From PALSA-1296 sp038210275 (lineage in GTDB: Bacteria > Bacteroidota > Ignavibacteria > Palsa-1295), in assembly GCA_038210275.1 (NCBI GenBank), contig JBBQWV010000011.1:1-64000 (forward strand): DNA of 64,000 bases. Reading direction: 5' to 3'. The notes below the pieces were generated by a model that searched no databases, was not told the DNA's origin, and was given only the letters and a program-made list of their open reading frames with translations. Each line of letters starts with the position of its first letter. The first letter of the stretch is position 1. Position numbers and translations under genes: made by a program. Positions 17,612 through 25,960 of this stretch are shown in pieces.

Positions 17612-18874
17612 TTACGAATTCAAAAGTCGGTCAGCAATATTTGCTTGGGGGATTCGCTCTTGAATGCCGGTATCCATCCTTTTAAGAGTCAGTTCTCCGG
17701 CGGCAAGCTCATCACTGCCGAGTATTATAACAAATCGGGTTCCCGATTTATCGGCTTCTCGCATCTGCGCCTTCACAGAACGGTCTAAAAGATCATATAA
17801 AACAGAAAAATTATGCTTTCTTAGCTCGGAAACTATACCGATTCCCACTTCTCTCCCCGCTTTATCGGCGATGACGAGGTAAACATCCGGCTTCGGCTTC
17901 TCAATTTCTCCGCCCCGAAGCTTCGAAAGAACGAGGACAAGCCTCTCAACTCCGGCAGCAAATCCAACGGCAGGAGTCGGTGGTCCGCCAAGTTTTTCGA
18001 TCAGCGTATCATATCTTCCGCCGCCGCATAACGCATCTTGGGAGCCAAGATCACTGGATGTTAATTCAAACACTGTGCGACTGTAATAATCAAGTCCACG
18101 TACTAAATGCGGATCAATCGAATAAGAAATATCTGCTGACTTTAAAAGAGCTTGCAGTTCATTAAAATGTTCGGCATCGGCTTCATCAAGATAGTTGATT
18201 ATATCAGGAGCATTTACTACGATTGCCTGATCGCCGGGATTTTTTGAATCGAGAATGCGCAGAGGATTTGTCTCAAGTCTTTTTTTGCTGTCTTCAGAAA
18301 GCGCTTCAAGATTGTTGCGTAAATATTTTACTAACTCTTCGCGCCACTTTTCGCGCGAGGCGGCAGAGCCGAGAGTATTCAGCTTCAAATGAAAATTTGC
18401 AAAGCCGAGTTTTTTATACACAGCAAGTGCGAACTCGATCACTTGCAGATCAGCAAGAGGGGAAGACGAGCCGACAAGTTCAATACCGAACTGATGGAAC
18501 TGCCGCTGGCGTCCCATTTGCGGGCGCTCGTAGCGGAACATCGGAGCGCTATTATAATATAGGCGTGAGGACGATGCTTGTTTGGTAACGAGATTGTGTT
18601 CAATAAGTGAGCGGACAACCGATGCCGTTAGCTCAGGACGGAGTGTCATCTCCTCGCCGCCTTTATCGGTAAAGAGATACATTTCTTTGGAGACGATATC
18701 GGTTTCTTCGCCGACGGAGCGTTTGAAGAGTGCGGCTTGCTCGAACATCGGAGTGCGAATTTCTTCATAGCCGAAAAGTCGGGCAACTTCATCAACAGTT
18801 CGTTCGATCTCTTTCCAGAGATGCGATTCAGGCGGAAGAATATCTTTCGTGCCGCGAGGAGCTCTCAGATCCAT
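17612..18874 (-). CDS. hisS: Histidyl-tRNA synthetase
   Basis: 420 residues, class II synthetase. Start MDLRAPRGTKDILPPES is typical. Motif 2 region FRYERPQMGRQRQFHQFGIELVG, HisA-type motif VRGLDYYSRTVFE and motif 3 GFAAGVERLVLVL are present, followed by the C-terminal anticodon-binding domain. Its ATG overlaps the ptsN-like stop by one base (TGATG), so the two are translationally coupled. Confidence 0.97.
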   Translation of the reverse strand: MDLRAPRGTKDILPPESHLWKEIERTVDEVARLFGYEEIRTPMFEQAALFKRSVGEETDIVSKEMYLFTDKGGEEMTLRPELTASVVRSLIEHNLVTKQASSSRLYYNSAPMFRYERPQMGRQRQFHQFGIELVGSSSPLADLQVIEFALAVYKKLGFANFHLKLNTLGSAASREKWREELVKYLRNNLEALSEDSKKRLETNPLRILDSKNPGDQAIVVNAPDIINYLDEADAEHFNELQALLKSADISYSIDPHLVRGLDYYSRTVFELTSSDLGSQDALCGGGRYDTLIEKLGGPPTPAVGFAAGVERLVLVLSKLRGGEIEKPKPDVYLVIADKAGREVGIGIVSELRKHNFSVLYDLLDRSVKAQMREADKSGTRFVIILGSDELAAGELTLKRMDTGIQERIPQANIADRLLNS

Positions 18875-19359
18875 CAGTCGCCGATCCTCTCTTCTTCAGC
18901 TTGAAAAATAGCAAGTATCTCATCGGCAGTCTTCGCCTCGATCAATGATTTACGAGCAACATCCGAGTTCATTACTTTCGAAGCACGCGAGAGTAGTTTT
19001 AATCTGCTGCCGACATCGCTATCGCGGCTGACAAGCAACAGCACAAGCCGGACAGGCTCGTTATCCATCGCGGCATAATCGATCGGCTCTGCCATCGTTG
19101 CAAATGCGAGGACAATGTCATTCACAGAATCGGTCTTGCCATGCGGAATCGCAAAGCCTTTGCCGACACCGGTGGACATGATCCGTTCGCGTTCGAGAAT
19201 AGCAGTCTTGACTTTTGCCTTATCGAGGACGTGCGGATTTTTTGCTGCAAGATCAACCATCTTGCCGAGCAGTTCTTCTTTCGAGACCGCCGTCATGCCG
19301 ACAGCGATATTTTCTGGTTTGAGATAATTAACTAACTTCATAGCTGAAGATAACACCAA
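18874..19359 (-). CDS. PTS EIIA-type (PtsN-like) regulatory protein
   Basis: 161 residues, fructose/nitrogen-type EIIA domain. The phosphorylated His lies in GKGFAIPHGKTDSVN (about residue 79). Other family segments: MDNEPVRLVLLLVSRDSD and the C-terminal helix ADEILAIFQAEEE. No PTS permease or EI/HPr gene is in the window, so a regulatory role is more likely than sugar transport. First gene of a two-gene unit with hisS. Confidence 0.88.
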   Translation of the reverse strand: MVLSSAMKLVNYLKPENIAVGMTAVSKEELLGKMVDLAAKNPHVLDKAKVKTAILERERIMSTGVGKGFAIPHGKTDSVNDIVLAFATMAEPIDYAAMDNEPVRLVLLLVSRDSDVGSRLKLLSRASKVMNSDVARKSLIEAKTADEILAIFQAEEERIGD

Positions 19360-19415
19360 ACGTTGTTCTTGTATTAAATAGAAAATACAAAGTTACGAAG
19401 GAAGTCCTTAGAAGT

Positions 19416-19446
19416 AAGTCAAAAGTCAAAACTTTAAAGTCAAAAA
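19416..19446. repeat. GTCAAAA-family repeat (half element)
   Basis: AAGTCAAAAGTCAAAACTTT followed by AAAGTCAAAAA. It matches the left half of the copies at 22809 and 40906, but the right inverted arm is missing. It lies between the ptsN-like start and the next gene's stop. Confidence 0.75.
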
Positions 19447-19454
19447 TAAAACTA

Positions 19455-21092
19455 CTACCTCATCACTTTTACCTCAGTGGTTTCAGACGCTTCACCTGCT
19501 TCGACCTTAATAAAATACGTCCCTTCTGCAAAACTACTTAGATCAAGCGTTGCTTCATGGTGTCCGATCTGCTCTTCACCTTGCTTGATCTGCTGCATCC
19601 GATCTCCGGTAATATTGAAGATTGAAATAATAACAGCAGAAGATTTAACCAGATCATATCCGAGTTTAGTGAGTTTTGATACAGGGTTGGGGTGGGCAGA
19701 GAGAGTTAAGCTTTTAGAAATCGTTGAAGAAACACTTAAAGGCGCAGCAAGTTTTACTACCCATATATCATTACCACCATGATTTCCTGAGACCTCACCA
19801 TCGGTAGATTGTGTATCTCCTGTAAAAGCTAATCCTGCGTCGGAAGTTTGTACTATTGAGAATGCAGTCTCATAGCTGCCGCCGCCATAACGTTGCTGCC
19901 AAAGAATATTTCCTGAAGCGTTAAGCTTTACTATCCAAGCATCATAATTACCCTGATTATCTACCCCTTCAAATTGAGAGTATGTCGTTCCGCAAAATAT
20001 AAATCCAAAATCTGGCGTATTGATTATCGCAAATGCGCGATCTGGTTCAATGCCTCCGATACTTTGTTGCCACAGCAAATTTCCGGAGGAATCAAGTTTG
20101 ACAATCCAAGCATCCTCGTATGATCCACCTGAGACTACACCATGATTCCCAACAACATCTCCATCGGTGGACTGATTTATTCCTGCAAAAACATATCCTC
20201 CATCTGGAGATTGCACGATTGAGCTTGCCCAATCAGGGTAACTGCCCCCTAAACATTTCTGCCATTCGATCACTCCAGCCGGATTGAGTTTCACAATCCA
20301 TGCATCCTCGTAGGAATTAATATTCTTATCGAGAGCAGGATGATACCCCTTTACATCACCGTTAGTAGAAGTTGCTGAACCTGCAATAATATAACCACCC
20401 TCCCTGGTTTGAATAATTGATTCTGCGGTTTCGTCACCGGTTCCCCCTAAACATTTTTGCCAAAGTATATTTCCGACGGTATCGATTGTAAGAATCCAAG
20501 CATCGGAATTATACGTTACCAAATGCTTTCCCGAAATATCTCCATCTATCGAATATGTTCTGCCGGCTATGACATAATTTCCGTCGGAGTTCTGAATTAC
20601 GCAATTCGCATAATCGTAACCTGATCCGCCGAAACATTTTTCCCACACTAAATTTCCGAGAGAATCAAGTCTTACTACCCAAACATCGGTTCTGTAATTT
20701 CCGTGGTTTCCTGTGACATCACCACCCAAAGATTTTGTATCTCCGACAACGACATACCCTCCGTCTATCGTTTGTATAATACAGGTCGCTACATCATCGT
20801 CGCTTCCACCTAAGCATTTCTGCCATTGAATATTACCAAGAGAGGTTAACTTAACGATCCAGGCATCATTGTTTCCATGATTCCCTGAAACATCTGCGCT
20901 GTCTGAGGTTGCCCTCCCTGCAAGAGCATATCCTCCGTCATGTGTTTGAATAATAGAAGTTGAGGATTCAACCCCAGGTCCGCCGAGGCATTTTTGCCAT
21001 TGAATTTTTGGGGCTTGGCTAAAAACCAAACAAGGTATTGATACGAACGCTACAAAAACGAATAGTGAGATTTGCGTTTTTAAACTTTGCAT
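19455..21092 (-). CDS. T9SS cargo protein, seven-repeat beta-propeller type
   Basis: 545 residues from ATG at 21092, chosen because it starts the signal peptide MQSLKTQISLFVFVAFVSIP and the longer frame adds an unlikely N-tail. The mature part has seven repeats of about 55-65 residues, each of the form W-Q-K-C-L-G-G, SIIQT-DGGY, AG-T-S-DGDVSGNHG, DAWIVKLDSSGN. Seven repeats suggest a seven-bladed propeller. The last 80 residues are a T9SS sorting domain (HPNPVSKLTKLGYDL, FNITGDRMQQI, EGTYFIKVEAG). Secreted by T9SS; ligand unknown. A relative of the genes at 61002 and 62886. Confidence 0.85.
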   Translation of the reverse strand: MQSLKTQISLFVFVAFVSIPCLVFSQAPKIQWQKCLGGPGVESSTSIIQTHDGGYALAGRATSDSADVSGNHGNNDAWIVKLTSLGNIQWQKCLGGSDDDVATCIIQTIDGGYVVVGDTKSLGGDVTGNHGNYRTDVWVVRLDSLGNLVWEKCFGGSGYDYANCVIQNSDGNYVIAGRTYSIDGDISGKHLVTYNSDAWILTIDTVGNILWQKCLGGTGDETAESIIQTREGGYIIAGSATSTNGDVKGYHPALDKNINSYEDAWIVKLNPAGVIEWQKCLGGSYPDWASSIVQSPDGGYVFAGINQSTDGDVVGNHGVVSGGSYEDAWIVKLDSSGNLLWQQSIGGIEPDRAFAIINTPDFGFIFCGTTYSQFEGVDNQGNYDAWIVKLNASGNILWQQRYGGGSYETAFSIVQTSDAGLAFTGDTQSTDGEVSGNHGGNDIWVVKLAAPLSVSSTISKSLTLSAHPNPVSKLTKLGYDLVKSSAVIISIFNITGDRMQQIKQGEEQIGHHEATLDLSSFAEGTYFIKVEAGEASETTEVKVMR

Positions 21093-21187
21093 AGTGAGTT
21101 TTAGAGTTATCTGAGTAAGATGCTCTATATATAAAGACAACTGAGATGAGAAAAGGTTACACAAAAATATTAGAAATATGTCACCTC

Positions 21188-21240
21188 GTTAAACTCATTC
21201 ACGAATAATCGACTAAGCTTTCCCTGAAAATAAATGTCGA
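21188..21240. repeat. 53-bp direct repeat, upstream copy
   Basis: It starts GTTAAACTCATTCACGAATA and ends AAAATAAATGTCGA. It differs at one base from 22318-22370. Read on the plus strand it encodes V-K-L-I-H-E-stop, the same C-terminal end as the gene between the copies, so it is a gene-end relic. Confidence 0.92.
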
Positions 21241-21318
21241 AATTTATGAATCAGTTATGAAACTTACTACAACAACCTGTGTTTTTCATTCAACGGAATC
21301 TTTATAATAAGTGGACGC

Positions 21319-22338
21319 GTGAAACTCCTGATTTTTATATTTGTTTTTTTTCTTCCTCTCTTTGCAGTTGTTTCACTTCATGCCCAAATACCAAACAGAG
21401 ATCCTTTGTCAACGGCAACCACATTCAGCAGTATTAATAGTGTTGATGTTTTTTTTCAAACGATTGCCCATCCCAAAGATCCGGTTACACCAGATACTCT
21501 TTCTTCCTTTGATTGCGAACGATTAGCCGAAAGAGGCGACTCCTACCAGCACTATGGAAAATATCGTTGGGCTTATGACTCATTGAAATATTATATTGAG
21601 CAGTGTGGTATGCAAGAAGGTGCATGGTCTGAATTTTCATCAATAACTATTGCAGCGACGGGTTTGGCGGGAATTGGTATTCCAGGAGCTGATACCGTGT
21701 TTGTATGGAAAGAATATGAAAATTGGCTTAAATCCGTTTTGAACCTCAATCCGGACAAACAGTATTTTTGCTCAGATGTTTTTGAGGTAGCGAGAGCTTT
21801 TGAGTTTTTTAGCGAATCTTCGAATACATCTCCAGATTGGAATGCAGCAGTAAGTATTTCACGATTCGCCGAAGATTCTTTATGCCCTTCTTGGTCTTCA
21901 AGTTTCGAATCTTTAATTAAACAAGCTCGCCATATTCAGCATTCTCTGTGGCAAGACACCGTCCAAGATTCGATCAAAACACCGTTAGATACAACGCTAA
22001 AAACACTTGACCAACTTGGTGTTGGCTATTTGCGGCAATATTCGAGCGGTGTAGCCTACATACCAAAAACATCGAATATCATAGGGAAGATCACTGCTTC
22101 GCCTAATCCATTCGGTGATGAGGTAGAACTCCAATATAGCCTAAATGAAGGAGCTGCAACCCGTATTGAGGTTTACGATGCGCTCGGCAAACTTATTTGG
22201 GATAACGGACAAGGATACCGCGCTTTGGGTAAATATTCAGTGAAGATTCCGACAAAGAGTTGGAGTTCAGGAACATACTATACCAGAGTTTTAACTGTCG
22301 GCGGCGAAGTGAAAACGGTTAAACTTATTCACGAATAA
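21319..22338 (+). CDS. Exported protein with T9SS sorting domain
   Basis: 339 residues from GTG at 21319 (no in-frame ATG fits the signal peptide). The signal peptide is MKLLIFIFVFFLPLFAVVSL plus HAQ. The central part (residues 40-260) has no motif I recognise; it has Trp, Tyr and paired Cys residues. The last 80 residues are a T9SS type A sorting domain: SPNPFGDEVELQYSLNEGAA, IEVYDALGKLIWDN, SSGTYYTRVLTVGG and end VKLIHE. Flanked by a 53-bp direct repeat whose second copy overlaps the stop codon. Confidence 0.78.
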   Translation: MKLLIFIFVFFLPLFAVVSLHAQIPNRDPLSTATTFSSINSVDVFFQTIAHPKDPVTPDTLSSFDCERLAERGDSYQHYGKYRWAYDSLKYYIEQCGMQEGAWSEFSSITIAATGLAGIGIPGADTVFVWKEYENWLKSVLNLNPDKQYFCSDVFEVARAFEFFSESSNTSPDWNAAVSISRFAEDSLCPSWSSSFESLIKQARHIQHSLWQDTVQDSIKTPLDTTLKTLDQLGVGYLRQYSSGVAYIPKTSNIIGKITASPNPFGDEVELQYSLNEGAATRIEVYDALGKLIWDNGQGYRALGKYSVKIPTKSWSSGTYYTRVLTVGGEVKTVKLIHE

Positions 22339-22370
22339 TCGACTAAGCTTTCCCTGAAAATAAATGTCGA
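22318..22370. repeat. 53-bp direct repeat, downstream copy
   Basis: Second copy of the 21188-21240 sequence, 52 of 53 bases identical. It spans the last six sense codons and stop of the cargo gene plus about 30 bp beyond. Confidence 0.92.
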
Positions 22371-22447
22371 TAGGCACCTTGACAAATGCCATTTTATGTC
22401 GTATATTACCTCCATTATGATGAGCACCTATACCCTTGTAGATTTTA

Positions 22448-22484
22448 GATTGCCACGACCGGCTGGTGCCGGTCTCGCAATGAC
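22448..22484. repeat. Short CATTGCGAG-type palindrome
   Basis: GATTGCCACGACCGGCTGGT followed by GCCGGTCTCGCAATGAC. The inner stem GACCGGC/GCCGGTC and the outer end CTCGCAATGAC match the family seen at 2799, 56845 and 59634. Confidence 0.8.
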
Positions 22485-22808
22485 ATTGTATTATTTAGAG
22501 GTCTCAATAAACCGTTAACTTGTGAAATGTGCACAACGATATACTTGAATTATAAGGAGTTACAGTCGCTCACCCGGAGTTTTTGGAAAGGATGATTTTT
22601 GGAAAGGATGAAGTATGAAGGATGAAGGATGAAATGGGGAACAGAGATTTGGGGTGGCTTTCTGCTAAAGACTAAAGACTTTGCTATGTGCAGAGCGATG
22701 TTGATGAATTATAAGGAGTTACAGACCAACTTTGAAAGTTATCCACAGTGTGCAGACCCAGGAAGTGCTGAGCAATGAGCTATGAGGACTGAGAGGAGAA
22801 TGGGGAAT

Positions 22809-22868
22809 AAGTCAAAAGTCAAAACTTTAAAGTCAAAAATGAGAGGGATTTGTTTTGACTTTTGACTT
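22809..22868. repeat. GTCAAAA-family repeat with perfect 17-bp inverted arms
   Basis: Left arm AAGTCAAAAGTCAAAAC (22809-22825) and right arm GTTTTGACTTTTGACTT (22852-22868) are exactly complementary, with a 26-nt centre. It lies about 90 bp upstream of ruvC. Confidence 0.9.
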
Positions 22869-22958
22869 CTCATCCCCCAAAATCCAGGTTCAGACAAGTA
22901 GCTCAAAATGATACTTATTTATTTCGGCTTCAGTCTTATCCTTAATTTTGCATAACTT

Positions 22959-23522
22959 ATGATCATTCTCGGAGTTGATCCCGGAACGCTGGTAACCGGA
23001 TATGGAGTAATAGAGATCTCAGGCAGATCGCTTGGCACATTCCGTGCTTTGGAGTTTGGTACGATAGAATCGAAGAAGATCAGCGCAATGCCGAAACGCT
23101 TGGAGACGATCTTCACCAGATTACAAGCTGTTATCAAGCGAGCCGAGCCGGATGAATTTGCGATCGAGACGGCGTTCTATGATAAGAATGCACAGTCGGC
23201 GATGAAACTTGGTCAGGCTCGGGGTGTTGCATTAGTGGCAGCGCAGCTTGCCGAACTGGAAATTGCCGAGTACGCTCCGCGTGTTATTAAAAAAGCCGTA
23301 ACCGGAAATGGCAATGCCGACAAGAGCCAAGTGGAATTTATGGTAAAGAGAATGCTGAACTTAGAAAAGCATGACCGTAAACTTGCCGATGCGTATGATG
23401 CGCTGGCAATTGCACTGACTCATGCCTTGCGACGCGGCGGAGCGGGGAAGGCATCAAAGCAATCGAACACTTGGAAAGATTTTATACAGAATAATCCTGA
23501 TAGAGTTAAAAATGCGAAATAA
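22959..23522 (+). CDS. ruvC: Holliday junction resolvase RuvC
   Basis: 187 residues. RuvC cuts Holliday junctions with RuvAB during recombinational repair. The acidic catalytic residues are in ILGVDPGT (Asp7), FAIETAF, and the late pair in KLADAYDALAIALTHA. A basic C-terminal tail follows. The end overlaps the next gene by 11 bp. ruvA and ruvB are not in the window. Confidence 0.95.
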   Translation: MIILGVDPGTLVTGYGVIEISGRSLGTFRALEFGTIESKKISAMPKRLETIFTRLQAVIKRAEPDEFAIETAFYDKNAQSAMKLGQARGVALVAAQLAELEIAEYAPRVIKKAVTGNGNADKSQVEFMVKRMLNLEKHDRKLADAYDALAIALTHALRRGGAGKASKQSNTWKDFIQNNPDRVKNAK

Positions 23523-24732
23523 GATTTTTGGAAGTTTTTTTATAGTTATTCTTTTTCTGCTTTTTGCAACACCCGATCTTCAAGCGCAGATGCGACCTCA
23601 GGATCTGGCGCGGGATTTCCTCGTCAAATTAGTGATGAAGGATTCGACGCAGATCTATGGTATCGTGCTGGCGAAGCCACTTTCCGATAGAATCCTTTTC
23701 CAAACCCGTAACGGCAGACTTGAAATACCGCTCAAAGATATTTATTATGCCGTTGATTACCGTTTCAATTTTGTGATGCGCGACGAAATGCGGACTGCGG
23801 CGCTTGCCAATACTACCGAAGTTGAGAAGTTTCATCTCTCTCAACTGCTCAGTAATTCGAAGTTGGAAACCGAATCAATTGTTCACACCAATAAACTCGA
23901 TGTCTTTCGCGGATACCGCTACAACTTTGATGATACTGCTCATGTCATTATTTCTACTGATTGGGGAGAGTTGTATTTTACGTATCCGGAGATCAATTAC
24001 ATTGATAATTATTCCGGGACGAATGACAAGAGAAAAGATTTCTACACGCCTTCGTATCTTGCCGTAAAAGATCCGATGGCTTCGCAGGGTTTAGTAACGC
24101 CGAACGGAATTGCATTCGGGCAGGGAAATAATTTCCTCTCTGATTATTTAATAGGCGGTTTGCAATTTAATTACGGTCCGACGGACTGGCTTTCGATGAA
24201 CGTCGGCGGAGTTTTTCTGCCGCTGAAAAATAATATCATCGTTGCAACCGGCGGCGCAAAGTTCACGCCATTCTCTTCCGAGCTTTGGCATATTTCGGTT
24301 GGCGGTCAGGCGCTGTATTCGCAAGTAGTGAAGACAACGCGCCTCGGATTAGGTTATGCAGCACTGACTTATGGAAATTGGGAATCTCAACTCACGCTTT
24401 TCGGCGGATATACATATGATAGAACCGATTATACGGATACTCTGGCTCACCAGAATGTAAAAAACGATGTTTTGTTTATAGTCCAAGGTGCTGAACGTGT
24501 CGGAGAAAATTTGAAATTAGGTATTGAATTTTTCTTTATTTCCAATTTTGAAATAGTACCCGTTCTCATATCTGTCAGGTATTTTGATAATAATTTAACG
24601 GTTGATGTTGGAGTCGCATTTTCACTTTACAAAGCCGGAGCAGCCAGGAACACTCCGACACTCGGGGAATACGTCTTTAATGTGCCGAATTTTCCGATTG
24701 TCCCGGCGTTGAGTTTAAGTTATCATTTTTAA
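23512..24732 (+). CDS. Exported outer-membrane-type protein (unknown)
   Basis: 406 residues from ATG at 23512, which starts the signal peptide MRNKIFGSFFIVILFLLFAT...LQAQ; the longer frame reads through ruvC. The N-terminal part contains FLVKLVMKDSTQIYGIVLAK and RILFQTRNGRLEIPLKDIYY, an Sm-like/LSm-fold-looking barrel segment sometimes seen in exported proteins. The C-terminal 230 residues have alternating hydrophobic strands and end in SLSYHF, as in outer-membrane barrels. No family recognised. Coupled to ruvC by an 11-bp overlap. Confidence 0.75.
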   Translation: MRNKIFGSFFIVILFLLFATPDLQAQMRPQDLARDFLVKLVMKDSTQIYGIVLAKPLSDRILFQTRNGRLEIPLKDIYYAVDYRFNFVMRDEMRTAALANTTEVEKFHLSQLLSNSKLETESIVHTNKLDVFRGYRYNFDDTAHVIISTDWGELYFTYPEINYIDNYSGTNDKRKDFYTPSYLAVKDPMASQGLVTPNGIAFGQGNNFLSDYLIGGLQFNYGPTDWLSMNVGGVFLPLKNNIIVATGGAKFTPFSSELWHISVGGQALYSQVVKTTRLGLGYAALTYGNWESQLTLFGGYTYDRTDYTDTLAHQNVKNDVLFIVQGAERVGENLKLGIEFFFISNFEIVPVLISVRYFDNNLTVDVGVAFSLYKAGAARNTPTLGEYVFNVPNFPIVPALSLSYHF

Positions 24733-25796
24733 AATGACAGCGCAAATGAGCTGACGGTGAAACCGCTTCGCTTTGAGTTGCCTCGTTTGGATGCAAAGAG
24801 CGGCGTTGTTGCCTGAAGCATTCTTCCTTCGGTGCGCCAGACGAGATTTTTGGAAAGTTGGAAATCGAAATTGATCGAAGCTCCGAAGCCATCGAATCCT
24901 TTATCGGTGCCGGTTTTATAGATTACTTGGAATTCGTCTTTATAATACTCTCCACGAAGTCCGAAGGCAAACTTTTCGCCGAATGGAATTTTGGCAACAA
25001 GTGCTGCGCCCATCCAAACTCGATTGACGGAATCCACCTTCTGCGTCCCGAAATCGTACGTCATATCAACTTGAAATTTTCCGTCATTGCCGAGACGGAG
25101 GCAGATATCATTGAAGTATAGCATTTCAACAGGCATACCGCTCGGTTGTTCATTGCCGATGAAATTATTATAAGCAAAGCTCACATAAGGCAATGGATTG
25201 AAGGCAAGGGAAAGACCGATGGCTTTACCGTTATTGTTTTCTGAAATATTCTGCCATCCGTTAATGAGATTAAGCGATGCATTAAATGTTTCAATCGGTT
25301 GCCAATACCCACGAATTCCGGTTTGGTAGAAAGGGACGAATTCCGTAACCATCGAATGAGAGTATGTTTTATTTTCTTTTGACAGCCACGTTTCCCATGT
25401 ATAAGGCGCAGGGTAAATTCCGGCATCAATCCAGAATCCTTCGGCGACCTGATACCCTGCCCAAGCTTCGTGAATAATCTGTGATAGCTCGCGATTATTT
25501 GTTTCGGCTGCGTATGTTGCTTTTACCGAGGTTCCGGTATGCAGAGAAAGTACCCCACGAACATCTTTCGCACTGAGGCGAACCTCAAGATGAGCAAGGT
25601 TAATATTAAATTCATCACTGCGCAGCGGTTGCGAGAATGGATGACTTGCTCCGTTATTCGGCAATTGATTAAAATCGTACATATAGTATGTATCGACATA
25701 AGCCGACCAATGAATCTTCATCGAATCCAAAGGCTGGGCAATTATCGGTGAAGCGCAAAGCAGAGCCAAGCAAATGGCAACAAGAGATATTCTCAT
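24729..25796 (-). CDS. Outer-membrane beta-barrel porin-like protein (BBP2/OmpL-like)
   Basis: 355 residues. The signal peptide ends SPIIAQ. Early motif SAYVDTYYMYDFNQLPNN, then EFNINLAHLEVRLSAKDVRG and PYTWETWLSKENKTYSHSM, resemble the putative beta-barrel porin-2 family. It ends with an aromatic strand (SSFALSF). Probably a passive porin; the substrate cannot be told. Its stop overlaps the convergent gene by 4 bp. Confidence 0.78.
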   Translation of the reverse strand: MRISLVAICLALLCASPIIAQPLDSMKIHWSAYVDTYYMYDFNQLPNNGASHPFSQPLRSDEFNINLAHLEVRLSAKDVRGVLSLHTGTSVKATYAAETNNRELSQIIHEAWAGYQVAEGFWIDAGIYPAPYTWETWLSKENKTYSHSMVTEFVPFYQTGIRGYWQPIETFNASLNLINGWQNISENNNGKAIGLSLAFNPLPYVSFAYNNFIGNEQPSGMPVEMLYFNDICLRLGNDGKFQVDMTYDFGTQKVDSVNRVWMGAALVAKIPFGEKFAFGLRGEYYKDEFQVIYKTGTDKGFDGFGASINFDFQLSKNLVWRTEGRMLQATTPLFASKRGNSKRSGFTVSSFALSF

Positions 25797-25960
25797 AGCA
25801 TTAACTTCCTGATTTATAGCAATTTAATGGTGGCGTCGCACGGGCATACGATCACCTACAGTAGGCAAACTTACGAAAATATTGATTAAAATTTTAAGAA
25901 CGGCTTATTGAGAGATAGCTTAAAACAATTCAATATTAACAATTTTAGTCAATGTATTCA

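Larger units (their letters stand above)
22339..22958. other. Gene-free region made largely of short word-like repeats
   Basis: About 620 bp without a supported gene. It contains a CATTGCGAG-type hairpin (22448-22484), two copies of GAATTATAAGGAGTTACAG (about 22548-22566 and 22706-22724), a GGATGAAGTATGAAGGATGA string (about 22600-22635), CTAAAGACTAAAGACTTTG (about 22665-22684), GAGCAATGAGCTATGAGGAC (about 22770-22790), a GTCAAAA inverted repeat (22809-22868) and AAAATCCAGGTTCAGACAA (about 22879-22897). Confidence 0.7.

Noticed and set aside
18223..18588. 121-codon plus frame within hisS
   Set aside because: Antisense shadow of hisS.
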